The notes under the pieces were generated by a model. That model did not search any database and was not told the origin of the DNA. It was given only the letters and a program-made list of their open reading frames with translations. Position numbers and translations under genes: made by a program. Below are positions 13,123-20,378 of a stretch of DNA of 29,980 nucleotides, in pieces. The stretch is from Gemmatimonadota bacterium (GTDB lineage: Bacteria > Gemmatimonadota > Gemmatimonadetes > JACCXV01): NCBI GenBank assembly GCA_013696835.1, contig JACCXV010000059.1:1-29980 (forward strand). The letters run 5' to 3'. Position 1 is the first letter of the stretch. Every line of letters starts with the position of its first letter.

Positions 13123-15687
13123 ATGTCCCTCGACTCGCCACCCCTCACGAAAAGATCCCGCCGTTCTCCTGCTCATGTCGAGCATCCTGCACCGGCTCCC
13201 CGGACCCTGGATCCCGAGGTGGCGGAGCGCGCCCGCGAGACGGACCTGTATTACGGAGCTGGGGAGCTCGCGGCCGACGTGCTTCGCAGCAAGTACCTGG
13301 CTCCCGGAGAGACGGGGCCGTATGACATCTGGGAGCGAGTGGCGCGCGCGATGTCCTCGGTCGAAGCCGACTCGGAGCGCTGGTACCGCGAGTTCTTCGA
13401 GCTGCTGTTCGACTTTCGCTTCGTGCCCGGCGGCAGGGTCATGCACGGCGCGGGGCGTGACGACGCCATCCGCAAGCCCACCCTCTCGAACTGCTACGTG
13501 ATCCCGATCGAGGAGGACAGCCTCGAGGGGATCTACCGCTGCATCTACGAGTCGGCGATGGTCTACCGCACGGGCGGCGGCGTGGGCACGGACCTGTCGA
13601 TCCTGCGGCCGGCGGGGGCGCCCGTGAACGCCACCGTGGCTGGCTCGCCCGGGGCGACCTCGTTCATGAACCTGTTCAGCGAGTCCACGAACACGGTCTC
13701 GCAGGCGGGGCGGCGCGGTGCGCTCATGCTCACGATGCGCGTGGACCATCCGGACATCGAGAGATTCATCCGGATCAAGAACGACACGTCCCGCCGCAAG
13801 GTGCAGTACGCGAACGTCTCGGTCCTGATCACGCACGAGTTCATGCAGGCGGTGAAGGACGATCGGCCCTTCGACCTGCGCTGGGGCGGCAGGACGTTCC
13901 GCACCGTGCGGGCACGCGAGCTCTGGAACACGATCGTCGAGAACGCGCACGCGTCGGCGGAGCCGGGGATCATCTTCTGGGACACGATGCGCGAGTACCA
14001 CAACGTGGAATACGCGCATCCCATCACGTCGACAAACCCCTGCGCCGAACAGGCGCTTGCGTCGTACACCGCTTGCAATCTCGGCAGCGTGAACCTGAGC
14101 CGGTTCGTGAATGACGCCGGCGAATTCGAGTACGGCACGTTCGCAAGGATCTGCCGGGTGGCGACACGTTTCCTCGACGACGTGATCGAGTACAACATGC
14201 CAAACCACGCCCTCGACAAGATCAAGGAAGCCGTGGCCGCGGACCGACGTGTGGGTCTCGGCATCACCGGCCTTGCCGACGCGCTCGTGCGGATGGGAAT
14301 CCGCTACGACACCGAGGAGGCGCTCGAGACGGTCGAGAACATCATGCGCACCTTGTGCCACAACGCGTACGAGACCTCCATCGAGCTTGCGCAGGAGAAG
14401 GGCGCGTTCCCGCTCTTCCGATGGGCCGGGCCGAGCGGCGAAATCGCTGGCGGCATCGCCGGGTCGAGGTTCATCCAGTCGCTGCCCGCCGAGCTGCAGG
14501 ACAGGATCCGCACCCACGGCCTGAGGAACTCCACCGTGATCACGGTGCCGCCCGTCGGCACCGGCTCGATCGTGGCCCAGTCCTCGTCGGGAATCGAGCC
14601 GATCTTCTGCACGTCGTACAAGCGCCGGGTGAAGCAGGCGGACGGGGAATCGTTCGCCGAATACAAGGTCTTCCATCCGCTGATCCGCGCCCTGTTCGGC
14701 GACGACGAGGAGCTGCCGGAGTACGTCGTGACCGCGCATGACATCGATCCCTACTTCCGCGTGCGGATGCAGGGCGTCATCCAGAAGTACGTGGACTCCT
14801 CGATCTCCTCGACAGTGAACCTGCCCGAGGACGTGAGCCTCGAGACCGTCGCCGACATCTACATCACGGCGTACGAGGCGGGGCTGAAGGGGATCACCGT
14901 GTATCGAGAGGGAAGCCGCGAGGGCATCCTGCAGACCGACCGCAAGGCCGCCGCCGTGCCTGCTCCGCTCGCCCAGGAGCCGGTAGCGCCCGCCACTGAT
15001 GGCAATGGAACGCTCGACGCCGTGTCTGCCTCCGCCGGGGCGAACGGCGGCAACGGAATCCCTGCGAATGGCTCGGCCGTGGACCTCGCCCCAAGCGCCC
15101 GCTCACTGGCCGCGGCCACGGGGAGCGGCATCGAAGAGGGCGTCGGCACCGGGCTGCTCCCGCGCTACCGCCCGACCGTGACGCGCGGCATGACCGAGCG
15201 CATTCGCACGGGCGAGGGCAACCTCTACGTGACGATCAACGAGGACGAGAAGGGGCTCTGCGAAGTGTTCACCTCGATTGGCAAAGCCGGGGGGAACGCG
15301 GCGGCGCAGTCGGAGGCCATCAGCCGCCTCATCTCCCTCTGCCTGCGCTCGGGCGTGGACACCCTCGAGATCGTGAAGCAGCTGAAGGGGATCTGCGGCC
15401 CGAACCCGGTGTGGGACACCGGCGACCTGATCCTCTCGGGGCCGGATGCCATCGGCAAGGCGCTCGAGCGCTACGTGCAGCGAAAGCGACTGGGACAGGG
15501 CGAGCTGGAGCTGCCGCCAGCGCCGGGGCCAGCCTACTCCCCTGCGCGGGTCGGCATGCCAGCCACGTCGCGCGTGCACGAGGTGGGTGCCAGCCGCCTG
15601 CTCGCGACGTGCCCCGACTGCGGGGGCTCGATCGTGCACAGCGAGGGGTGCCTGGTCTGCAACAGCTGCGGCTGGAGCAGGTGTTGA
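13123..15687 (+). CDS. nrdJ: Adenosylcobalamin-dependent (class II) ribonucleoside-diphosphate reductase
   Basis: An 854-aa enzyme that makes deoxyribonucleotides using a radical generated from vitamin B12 coenzyme. The active-site set is complete: C124 (LSNCYV) and C318 form the reducible pair, and N305, C307 (radical cysteine) and E309 lie in NPCAEQ. The C307-to-C318 spacing matches characterised class II enzymes. The catalytic barrel ends near residue 600. An Ala/Gly/Asn-rich linker fills about 605-685. The TSCPD domain spans about 687-780. The C-terminus is a zinc-ribbon-like tail (CPDCG near 830, then CLVCNSCGWSRC), which probably passes electrons to the active site. The ATG at 13123 has a GGAG ribosome site. 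A sigma70-type promoter and NrdR-like boxes lie upstream. Confidence 0.97.
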   Translation: MSLDSPPLTKRSRRSPAHVEHPAPAPRTLDPEVAERARETDLYYGAGELAADVLRSKYLAPGETGPYDIWERVARAMSSVEADSERWYREFFELLFDFRFVPGGRVMHGAGRDDAIRKPTLSNCYVIPIEEDSLEGIYRCIYESAMVYRTGGGVGTDLSILRPAGAPVNATVAGSPGATSFMNLFSESTNTVSQAGRRGALMLTMRVDHPDIERFIRIKNDTSRRKVQYANVSVLITHEFMQAVKDDRPFDLRWGGRTFRTVRARELWNTIVENAHASAEPGIIFWDTMREYHNVEYAHPITSTNPCAEQALASYTACNLGSVNLSRFVNDAGEFEYGTFARICRVATRFLDDVIEYNMPNHALDKIKEAVAADRRVGLGITGLADALVRMGIRYDTEEALETVENIMRTLCHNAYETSIELAQEKGAFPLFRWAGPSGEIAGGIAGSRFIQSLPAELQDRIRTHGLRNSTVITVPPVGTGSIVAQSSSGIEPIFCTSYKRRVKQADGESFAEYKVFHPLIRALFGDDEELPEYVVTAHDIDPYFRVRMQGVIQKYVDSSISSTVNLPEDVSLETVADIYITAYEAGLKGITVYREGSREGILQTDRKAAAVPAPLAQEPVAPATDGNGTLDAVSASAGANGGNGIPANGSAVDLAPSARSLAAATGSGIEEGVGTGLLPRYRPTVTRGMTERIRTGEGNLYVTINEDEKGLCEVFTSIGKAGGNAAAQSEAISRLISLCLRSGVDTLEIVKQLKGICGPNPVWDTGDLILSGPDAIGKALERYVQRKRLGQGELELPPAPGPAYSPARVGMPATSRVHEVGASRLLATCPDCGGSIVHSEGCLVCNSCGWSRC

Positions 15688-15817
15688 GGCGAGGCGAGCG
15701 ACGGCCCACGAAACCGCCCGCGAGGCGGAACCGGAACGCGGGCATGGCGGTAGAGAGGGGACGGCGATTGCAGCACCGGCGGGAGCGGTAGGGATCGTTC
15801 CCCCAAACACGCGCAAG

Positions 15818-15848
15818 GCCGGGCGGGAGACTGCCCGGCTTTGTGTTT
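15818..15848 (+). terminator. Intrinsic terminator after nrdJ
   Basis: A 7-bp GC stem, GCCGGGC (15818-15824) with GCCCGGC (15833-15839), has an 8-nt loop and is followed by TTTGTGTTT. It lies 130 bp downstream of the nrdJ stop. The rest of 15688-15879 shows only a minor CCGCC-GGCGG hairpin. Confidence 0.75.
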
Positions 15849-15879
15849 CCACCCTCGCGAGAGCGACAGGAGACTCGGG

Positions 15880-16350
15880 GTGAAGGTTCAGCTGGCGGTG
15901 ATCTGCGACGCGGCGAACGTGAGCCGCGAGGGCAAGCTCAACATCCTGGGCATCTTCAGCGCGTTGCGCGCCCGCCAGTTCCCCTGGTTCCATCCCTCGC
16001 TCACGCTGGTGGTCGGGCTGGAGGCGACGTATACCGAGCGCGGCGAGCACTCGGTCGACATCCGCCTGGTTGATGCCGACGGGGGCGAGATCCTGAAGCT
16101 CGATGGGCTGGTGCAGGTCCAGGGCGAGAGGCCCGGCCACCCGATCATGACGCAGGCCGTCCTCCAGCTCAACAACGTCGCCTTCCCGCATGCCGGCACC
16201 TACACGCTCGACATCCTCGTCGACCGCCGGCACGAGCGCAGCCTTCCGCTGGACGTGCATCAGATCGTCGAGGCAACGCCCGACGGCGCACCCGAGGCTT
16301 CGCCGGACTACGGAAGCCCGGGAGAAGACCCGCTCTCCCCACTCGAGTAG
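15880..16350 (+). CDS. DUF6941 family protein
   Basis: A 156-aa protein matching the DUF6941 pattern: VQLAVICDAANVSREGKLNI at the start, then LGIFSALRARQFPWFHPSL, and a beta-rich middle with GEHSVDIRLVDADGG. The function of this family is not known. It has no signal peptide. The GTG at 15880 is chosen because AGGAG lies 7 nt upstream and the conserved domain begins immediately. An upstream in-frame TTG would place the start inside the nrdJ terminator. The gene stands alone between two terminators, so it is probably monocistronic. Confidence 0.85.
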   Translation: MKVQLAVICDAANVSREGKLNILGIFSALRARQFPWFHPSLTLVVGLEATYTERGEHSVDIRLVDADGGEILKLDGLVQVQGERPGHPIMTQAVLQLNNVAFPHAGTYTLDILVDRRHERSLPLDVHQIVEATPDGAPEASPDYGSPGEDPLSPLE

Positions 16351-16364
16351 GAATCGAAAAGCCG

Positions 16365-16390
16365 GAGAGCCCGGCAAACACCGGGCTCTC
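16365..16390. terminator. Bidirectional terminator between convergent genes
   Basis: A perfect 10-bp stem, GAGAGCCCGG (16365-16374) with CCGGGCTCTC (16381-16390), has a 6-nt loop. It is followed by TCCTCTTCCT on the plus strand and has CGGCTTTTC on the minus-strand side. It separates the convergent DUF6941 and polyproline lipoprotein genes. Confidence 0.8.
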
Positions 16391-16436
16391 TCCTCTTCCT
16401 ACGCCTGCCACACGCTCGTTCCCCACACTCCCTTCG

Positions 16437-16991
16437 TTACAGCGGGCAGCCCTGCTCGTTGAATCTCTCGAACCTGTTCTTCGTGCCCTCGATGTCCCCG
16501 CCCGGGTGAGCCGTGTTGAACTGGCGGATCACCTGTCGCGCGGTCAGATCGTAATCCACGTCAGGCGATGCCGCGTTGAGCAGCGCCGCGGCCGTGTGAC
16601 GCCCGAGCGCCTTGAGTCCGCCTCCGCCCTGGCTGAGCACTTCGTCCAGGGTCATGCCCGGGAAGGCGTTCTCGAAGCAGACACGCGAGCCTCCCGTGCC
16701 CACGCAGACGTCTGCGAACAGCGTCGTCGGCGCGTAGGGCGAGGGGAAGTCCTCCGGGTGATTCTTCCAGAAGCCGGGAGTGCAGCCTTCGCCTCCACCG
16801 GGAGGTGGTGGGGGCGGGGGTGGGGGCGGTGGGGGCGGGGGTGGGGGAGGCGGGGGCGGCGGGGGTGTCCCGCCGTGCAGAGCGGGGGAATCGAGACCCC
16901 CCTCGGGAGCTGATGGCGCCTCGCCCTGGGTACAGCCCGCGGACCAGGCTACCAGGAGCAATAGCAGGAGCGATCGCACTGTGGCGCGCAT
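16437..16991 (-). CDS. Polyproline lipoprotein with a CTPGFWKNH-type domain
   Basis: A 184-aa predicted lipoprotein. The signal peptide ends in a lipobox with C20 (AWSAGC). A 22-residue uninterrupted proline run occupies 43-64. A C-terminal domain of about 115 residues begins with GCTPGFWKNHPEDFP and ends in FNEQGCPL, containing AAALLNAASPDVDYDLTARQ. This CTPGxWKNH domain recurs in many secreted bacterial proteins of unknown role; the cysteines may form disulfides. The proline helix probably acts as a rigid spacer lifting the domain off the membrane. The ATG at 16991 has a strong GAGGAGGG site. The proline run would usually require elongation factor P for translation. Confidence 0.85.
   Translation of the reverse strand: MRATVRSLLLLLLVAWSAGCTQGEAPSAPEGGLDSPALHGGTPPPPPPPPPPPPPPPPPPPPPPGGGEGCTPGFWKNHPEDFPSPYAPTTLFADVCVGTGGSRVCFENAFPGMTLDEVLSQGGGGLKALGRHTAAALLNAASPDVDYDLTARQVIRQFNTAHPGGDIEGTKNRFERFNEQGCPL
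16800..16865. repeat. G-rich tract encoding 22 prolines
   Basis: The plus strand reads as 22 consecutive ngg triplets, the complement of 22 proline codons of the minus-strand lipoprotein. The tract is low-complexity, capable of G-quadruplex formation, and prone to length variation by slippage in multiples of three. Confidence 0.9.
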
Positions 16992-17048
16992 TCCTACCCT
17001 CCTCTTGACGGTTGACGTGTTTTTCGGAATGAAAGAGGCTCGGCACTC

Positions 17049-19049
17049 GTGTACGCCACGTACCTGGGCGGCACCGGCACATCGACCACCCGGGGCCGCA
17101 GCATCGCCGTGGACGGCGCCGGCAGCGCATACGTCACCGGGGACACCGATGCCGCGGATTTCCCCACCACGAGCGGAACGTACGACGAGACGTGGAACGG
17201 GAGCACCGACGCGTTCGTCGCGCGCCTGAACGCGACCGGATCCGCCCTGACGTGGTCCACGTATCTGGGGGGTCCCGCGGAGGACCGGGCCGTCGCACTC
17301 GAGCTGCACTCCGACGGCACCGTCTCGGTGGCCGGCCGCACCGCAGGCGCGGGATTCCCCACTACGGGAGGGGCACCCGACACCACCTACGGCGGGGGAG
17401 TATCCGACGGCTTCGTCAGCCGGCTCGATCCCGCCGGAGGCACCCTCGTGAGCTCGACGTATTTGGGAGGCACGGGCAGCGACCAGGCGTACGGGCTGGG
17501 AGTCGACGTGGAGGGCTCTGCCTACGTCGCCGGGGAGACCTCCTCGCCCGACTTCCCTCTGTCACACGCAGCCCTGGGACCGCAGGGCGGGCCCTCCGAC
17601 GCCTTTTTGGTCAAGCTCGGTCAGGATGGGGCTCCCGGCTGGTCCGTGCAGCTGGGAGGCACGTCCTCGGATCGCGTGGTCGGAGTGGCCGTGGACGCGG
17701 GCGGGAACGCGTATCTGACGGGACGCACCTACTCGAGCGACTTTCCCGTGACGCCCGGCGCTTATGACCGCGTCGCGAACGGTCCCGCCGACGCGTTCGT
17801 GACCAAGGTCGACTCGTCGGGAGCCACGGCCCTCTACTCGACCCTGCTCGGCGGAGCTGGAGAGGAGCGGGGAGTCGGCATCCTCGTGGACGACCAGCGC
17901 GGCGTGTATCTCACGGGCGAGACGCGCTCGTCCGATTTCCCTGTTACGCCGGGGGCGCTGGACGGCTCGTTCAACGGGGACGTGGACGGGTTCATCGCGA
18001 GGCTCGACGCCGCAGGATCGGCTCTCCTCTATTCGACGTACGTGGGTGGGGGCCTGTTCGACGAGGGAAACGGCATCGCGGTGGACACGGCGGGGAACGT
18101 GTACGTGGCCGGTGGCACGGCGTCGGCGGACTTCCCCTCCACGGGCACCGCACACGACAGCACGTTCAACAGCGCAACGGGGGAGGATGCGTACGCCCTG
18201 AAGCTGTCGCTGCGGCCGGCGAGGCTGGTGGCGTACGAGACGAGGCCTCCCGGCGGAAAGCTCGACGTCGCAGTGTACGACCTGACTGTCGGTGCCCCGG
18301 TGCCCCTGCCCGGTCTCAACCAGGCGGTCGCAGACGAGCGCACCCCCTCGCTCTCCGCCGACGGAAACCTGATCGCGTTCACGTCCAGCCGCAGCGGCGC
18401 CGGCGACGTGTACCTGTACGACCGGTCGAGATCGTCGCTGGTCACGCTGGCGCGGCTCAACGCGGCCGGCTCCCTGGACTCCTCACCCTCGATCTCCCCG
18501 TCCGGCGATCGCATCGCGTTCGACTCCGCGCGCGCAGGCGCCGGCGACGTCTATCTCTACAATCGCACCACCTCCGCGCTCGAGACGCTGCGTGGGCTGA
18601 ACACGAAGGGCTACTTCGAGGGTTTCCCTTCTCTCGACGGTTCCTTCATCGTCTTCGAATCCAGCCGCAGTGGTGGCGGTGACATCTACCTGCACGATCG
18701 CAGCCGCTCGCGGCTCGTGAGCCTGCCGGGCCTCAACAGCAGCTTCGCGGAGGGCTCCCCATCGATCGCCGACGAGGGGCGGCTGATCGCATTCGAGTCC
18801 TACCGCAGCGGCACCGCGGACATCCTGCTCTACGACCGGTCCACCTCGTCGGTCGTGGAGCTTCCCGGCCTCAATACGGGCTTCGCGGAGGAGACGCCCT
18901 GGCTCTCGCTGGACGGGCGCTTCCTCGCGTTCTCTTCCGATCGCTCCGGCAGCGACGACCTCTATCTGTACGACCGCCTGACCTCGTCACTCGGCGAGTT
19001 GAGCGGTGTCAACACGTCGGGCGAGGAGCTCAGTCCTTCCATCCGGTAG
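17049..19049 (+). CDS. SBBP-repeat / PD40 double beta-propeller protein, probably 5'-truncated
   Basis: This 666-aa protein has two halves. Residues about 1-390 hold six SBBP repeats of about 62 residues (YATYLGG-GxAYVTG-DFPTT-DAFVARL pattern). Residues about 395-666 hold five or six PD40/TolB-like blades (PSLSxDGxxIAFxSxRSGxGDxYLYDR). Such proteins are normally exported, yet here there is no signal peptide. In-frame codons before the GTG read RGSAL, the typical end of a preceding SBBP blade, and an in-frame TGA lies at 17013. The start of the gene therefore seems lost. AAGAGG upstream of the GTG might allow translation. The function is unknown. If expressed it would stay in the cytoplasm. 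Confidence 0.75.
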   Translation: MYATYLGGTGTSTTRGRSIAVDGAGSAYVTGDTDAADFPTTSGTYDETWNGSTDAFVARLNATGSALTWSTYLGGPAEDRAVALELHSDGTVSVAGRTAGAGFPTTGGAPDTTYGGGVSDGFVSRLDPAGGTLVSSTYLGGTGSDQAYGLGVDVEGSAYVAGETSSPDFPLSHAALGPQGGPSDAFLVKLGQDGAPGWSVQLGGTSSDRVVGVAVDAGGNAYLTGRTYSSDFPVTPGAYDRVANGPADAFVTKVDSSGATALYSTLLGGAGEERGVGILVDDQRGVYLTGETRSSDFPVTPGALDGSFNGDVDGFIARLDAAGSALLYSTYVGGGLFDEGNGIAVDTAGNVYVAGGTASADFPSTGTAHDSTFNSATGEDAYALKLSLRPARLVAYETRPPGGKLDVAVYDLTVGAPVPLPGLNQAVADERTPSLSADGNLIAFTSSRSGAGDVYLYDRSRSSLVTLARLNAAGSLDSSPSISPSGDRIAFDSARAGAGDVYLYNRTTSALETLRGLNTKGYFEGFPSLDGSFIVFESSRSGGGDIYLHDRSRSRLVSLPGLNSSFAEGSPSIADEGRLIAFESYRSGTADILLYDRSTSSVVELPGLNTGFAEETPWLSLDGRFLAFSSDRSGSDDLYLYDRLTSSLGELSGVNTSGEELSPSIR

Positions 19050-19080
19050 ACGTCCCGGTGAGGGTCGCCGTGCCGTGCGC

Positions 19081-19139
19081 CCCGAGAAAAAAGAGGGCGG
19101 CCGACCCCGGGTAGCACTCCCGCCGCCCGCGTTCTCGGG
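19081..19139 (-). terminator. Intrinsic terminator for the minus-strand trmL/metallopeptidase genes
   Basis: On the minus strand the stem GGGCGGC (19122-19128) with GCCGCCC (19095-19101) is followed by TCTTTTTT. An outer 8-bp pair, CCCGAGAA (19081-19088) with TTCTCGGG (19132-19139), encloses it. It lies about 165 bp past the metallopeptidase stop and just after the convergent SBBP gene. The rest of 19050-19302 holds nothing I recognise. Confidence 0.75.
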
Positions 19140-19302
19140 AGTACCCTGCCCCGCCGATCAAGACCGCCCTCCAGCCGGCTCACAAGCAAACCGAGGGCCG
19201 CTTCTCGCGAAGGGCCAGCGCGCCCGAAGCGAGCACGCTACCGTACGTCGGCGCGCGACCGCGGCGCAGCAGCGCGCGGGCCTTCCTCCCTCTCAGCGCG
19301 CG

Positions 19303-19671
19303 TCAGCCGTACCCGAGATCGTCGATCTCCTCCTCGTCCATTCCGATGTAATGCGCCACCTCGTGGATGACCGTGCGCCGGATCTCCTCCACGAGGTCCT
19401 CGACGCGGTCGAACGAGTCCTCGAGGGGGCCCTGGTAGATGATGATGCGGTCGGGCAGGAGCGGCTCGTTGGCGTAGCCGCGATCGATCAGCGGTGTGCC
19501 GCGATAGACGCCGAACAGCGTCTCGTCATCCTCCAGCTCGAACTCCTCACGCACCTCGCGCGAGGGTTCCTCTTCGATCGTCACCTCCACGTTGTCCATC
19601 GCGGCGAGTACGTCCGGCGGGAGGTCGTCCAGCGCGCGCGCCACCAGGTCCTCGAAACGCGGGCGCCGCAT
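19303..19671 (-). CDS. Minimal zinc metallopeptidase (zincin family, PF06262-like)
   Basis: A 122-aa protein consisting of one compact metalloprotease-like domain. The zinc motif HEVAHYIG gives ligands H103 and H107 with catalytic E104. A third ligand may be D112 or E113 in the acidic MDEEEIDD tail. This small family has a zincin fold, and its peptidase activity is poorly established. No signal peptide is seen, so it is cytoplasmic. It lies 113 bp downstream of trmL on the same strand, and a strong minus-strand terminator follows. Confidence 0.88.
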   Translation of the reverse strand: MRRPRFEDLVARALDDLPPDVLAAMDNVEVTIEEEPSREVREEFELEDDETLFGVYRGTPLIDRGYANEPLLPDRIIIYQGPLEDSFDRVEDLVEEIRRTVIHEVAHYIGMDEEEIDDLGYG

Positions 19672-19784
19672 CAGCCGTGGCGCAGGTCGTGCATGGCGGT
19701 CCTCGCAGTGGCTGGGGACGAGCCAGGGTGGAATTGAGCGGCGAAGCTATGCGCGGATGCGGAGCCCGGCACCGGCATGGATGG

Positions 19785-20270
19785 CTACTCGCGCGACTCG
19801 CCGGTCGGCCCGCCGATCTGACGCAGGGCCTCGAAGACGACGATGCCCACGGCGTTCGCGAGGTTCAGCGAGCGCGCCTCCGGCCGGATCGGGATGCGGA
19901 TGGTGCGCTCCGCCTCACGGCGCAGCAGCTCCGGCTCGAGCCCCACGCTCTCGCGGCCGAAGTAGAGCCAGTCGCCAGGCATGTATCGCACGTCCGTGTA
20001 GGGCGCTCGACCCCGGCCGGTCGTGTACCAGGCGCGCCCGCCACAGTGCGTGCGACGCTCTTCCAGCGCCGTCAGGTCAGGATAGCGATGCCACTCGAGC
20101 AGCGGCCAGTAGTCGAGGCCAGCGCGCTTCAGCCGCGTGTCGGTGAGCTCGAACCCGAGCGGCTCCACGAGGTGCAGCGCCGCCCCTGCGGCAACGCACA
20201 GGCGGCCGATGTTGCCGGTATTGGTGTGGATCTCGGGATGAACCAGCACGACGTGCAGCGAGGGCTTCAT
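19785..20270 (-). CDS. trmL: tRNA (cytidine/uridine(34)-2'-O)-methyltransferase TrmL
   Basis: A 161-aa SPOUT methyltransferase of usual TrmL length. It methylates the ribose of the wobble base in tRNA-Leu isoacceptors using S-adenosylmethionine. The family motifs are intact: HPEIHTNTGNIGR near the N-terminus, then FGRESVGL and SLNLANAVGIV, which together form the C-terminal trefoil knot that binds the cofactor. The start at 20270 (MKPSLHVVLVHPE) matches the family. It is probably co-transcribed with the metallopeptidase. Confidence 0.94.
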   Translation of the reverse strand: MKPSLHVVLVHPEIHTNTGNIGRLCVAAGAALHLVEPLGFELTDTRLKRAGLDYWPLLEWHRYPDLTALEERRTHCGGRAWYTTGRGRAPYTDVRYMPGDWLYFGRESVGLEPELLRREAERTIRIPIRPEARSLNLANAVGIVVFEALRQIGGPTGESRE

Positions 20271-20299
20271 TCGGCCGGGCCCTCACTCGCCCGCGCAGC

Positions 20300-20328
20300 T
20301 TGACACCCGCTTCGCGCGCGGATGATGT
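20300..20328 (+). promoter_or_regulatory. Weak promoter candidate upstream of the SH3-repeat gene
   Basis: A perfect -35 hexamer TTGACA (20300-20305) is followed 17 bp later by a poor -10 (TGATGT, 20323-20328). It sits in the 108-bp spacer between trmL and the SH3-repeat gene, at the right distance from the AAGGAG ribosome site near 20370. The -10 is unconvincing. Confidence 0.3.
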
Positions 20329-20378
20329 TTGCAGTAGCTAGAAACGTGTTTAGCTGTCGCCGCTATCTCAAGGAGATC

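Noticed and set aside
16800..16865. G-rich tract as a stand-alone regulatory G-quadruplex.
   Set aside because: It is fully explained as the complement of a proline run in a coding gene; any regulatory role would be secondary.
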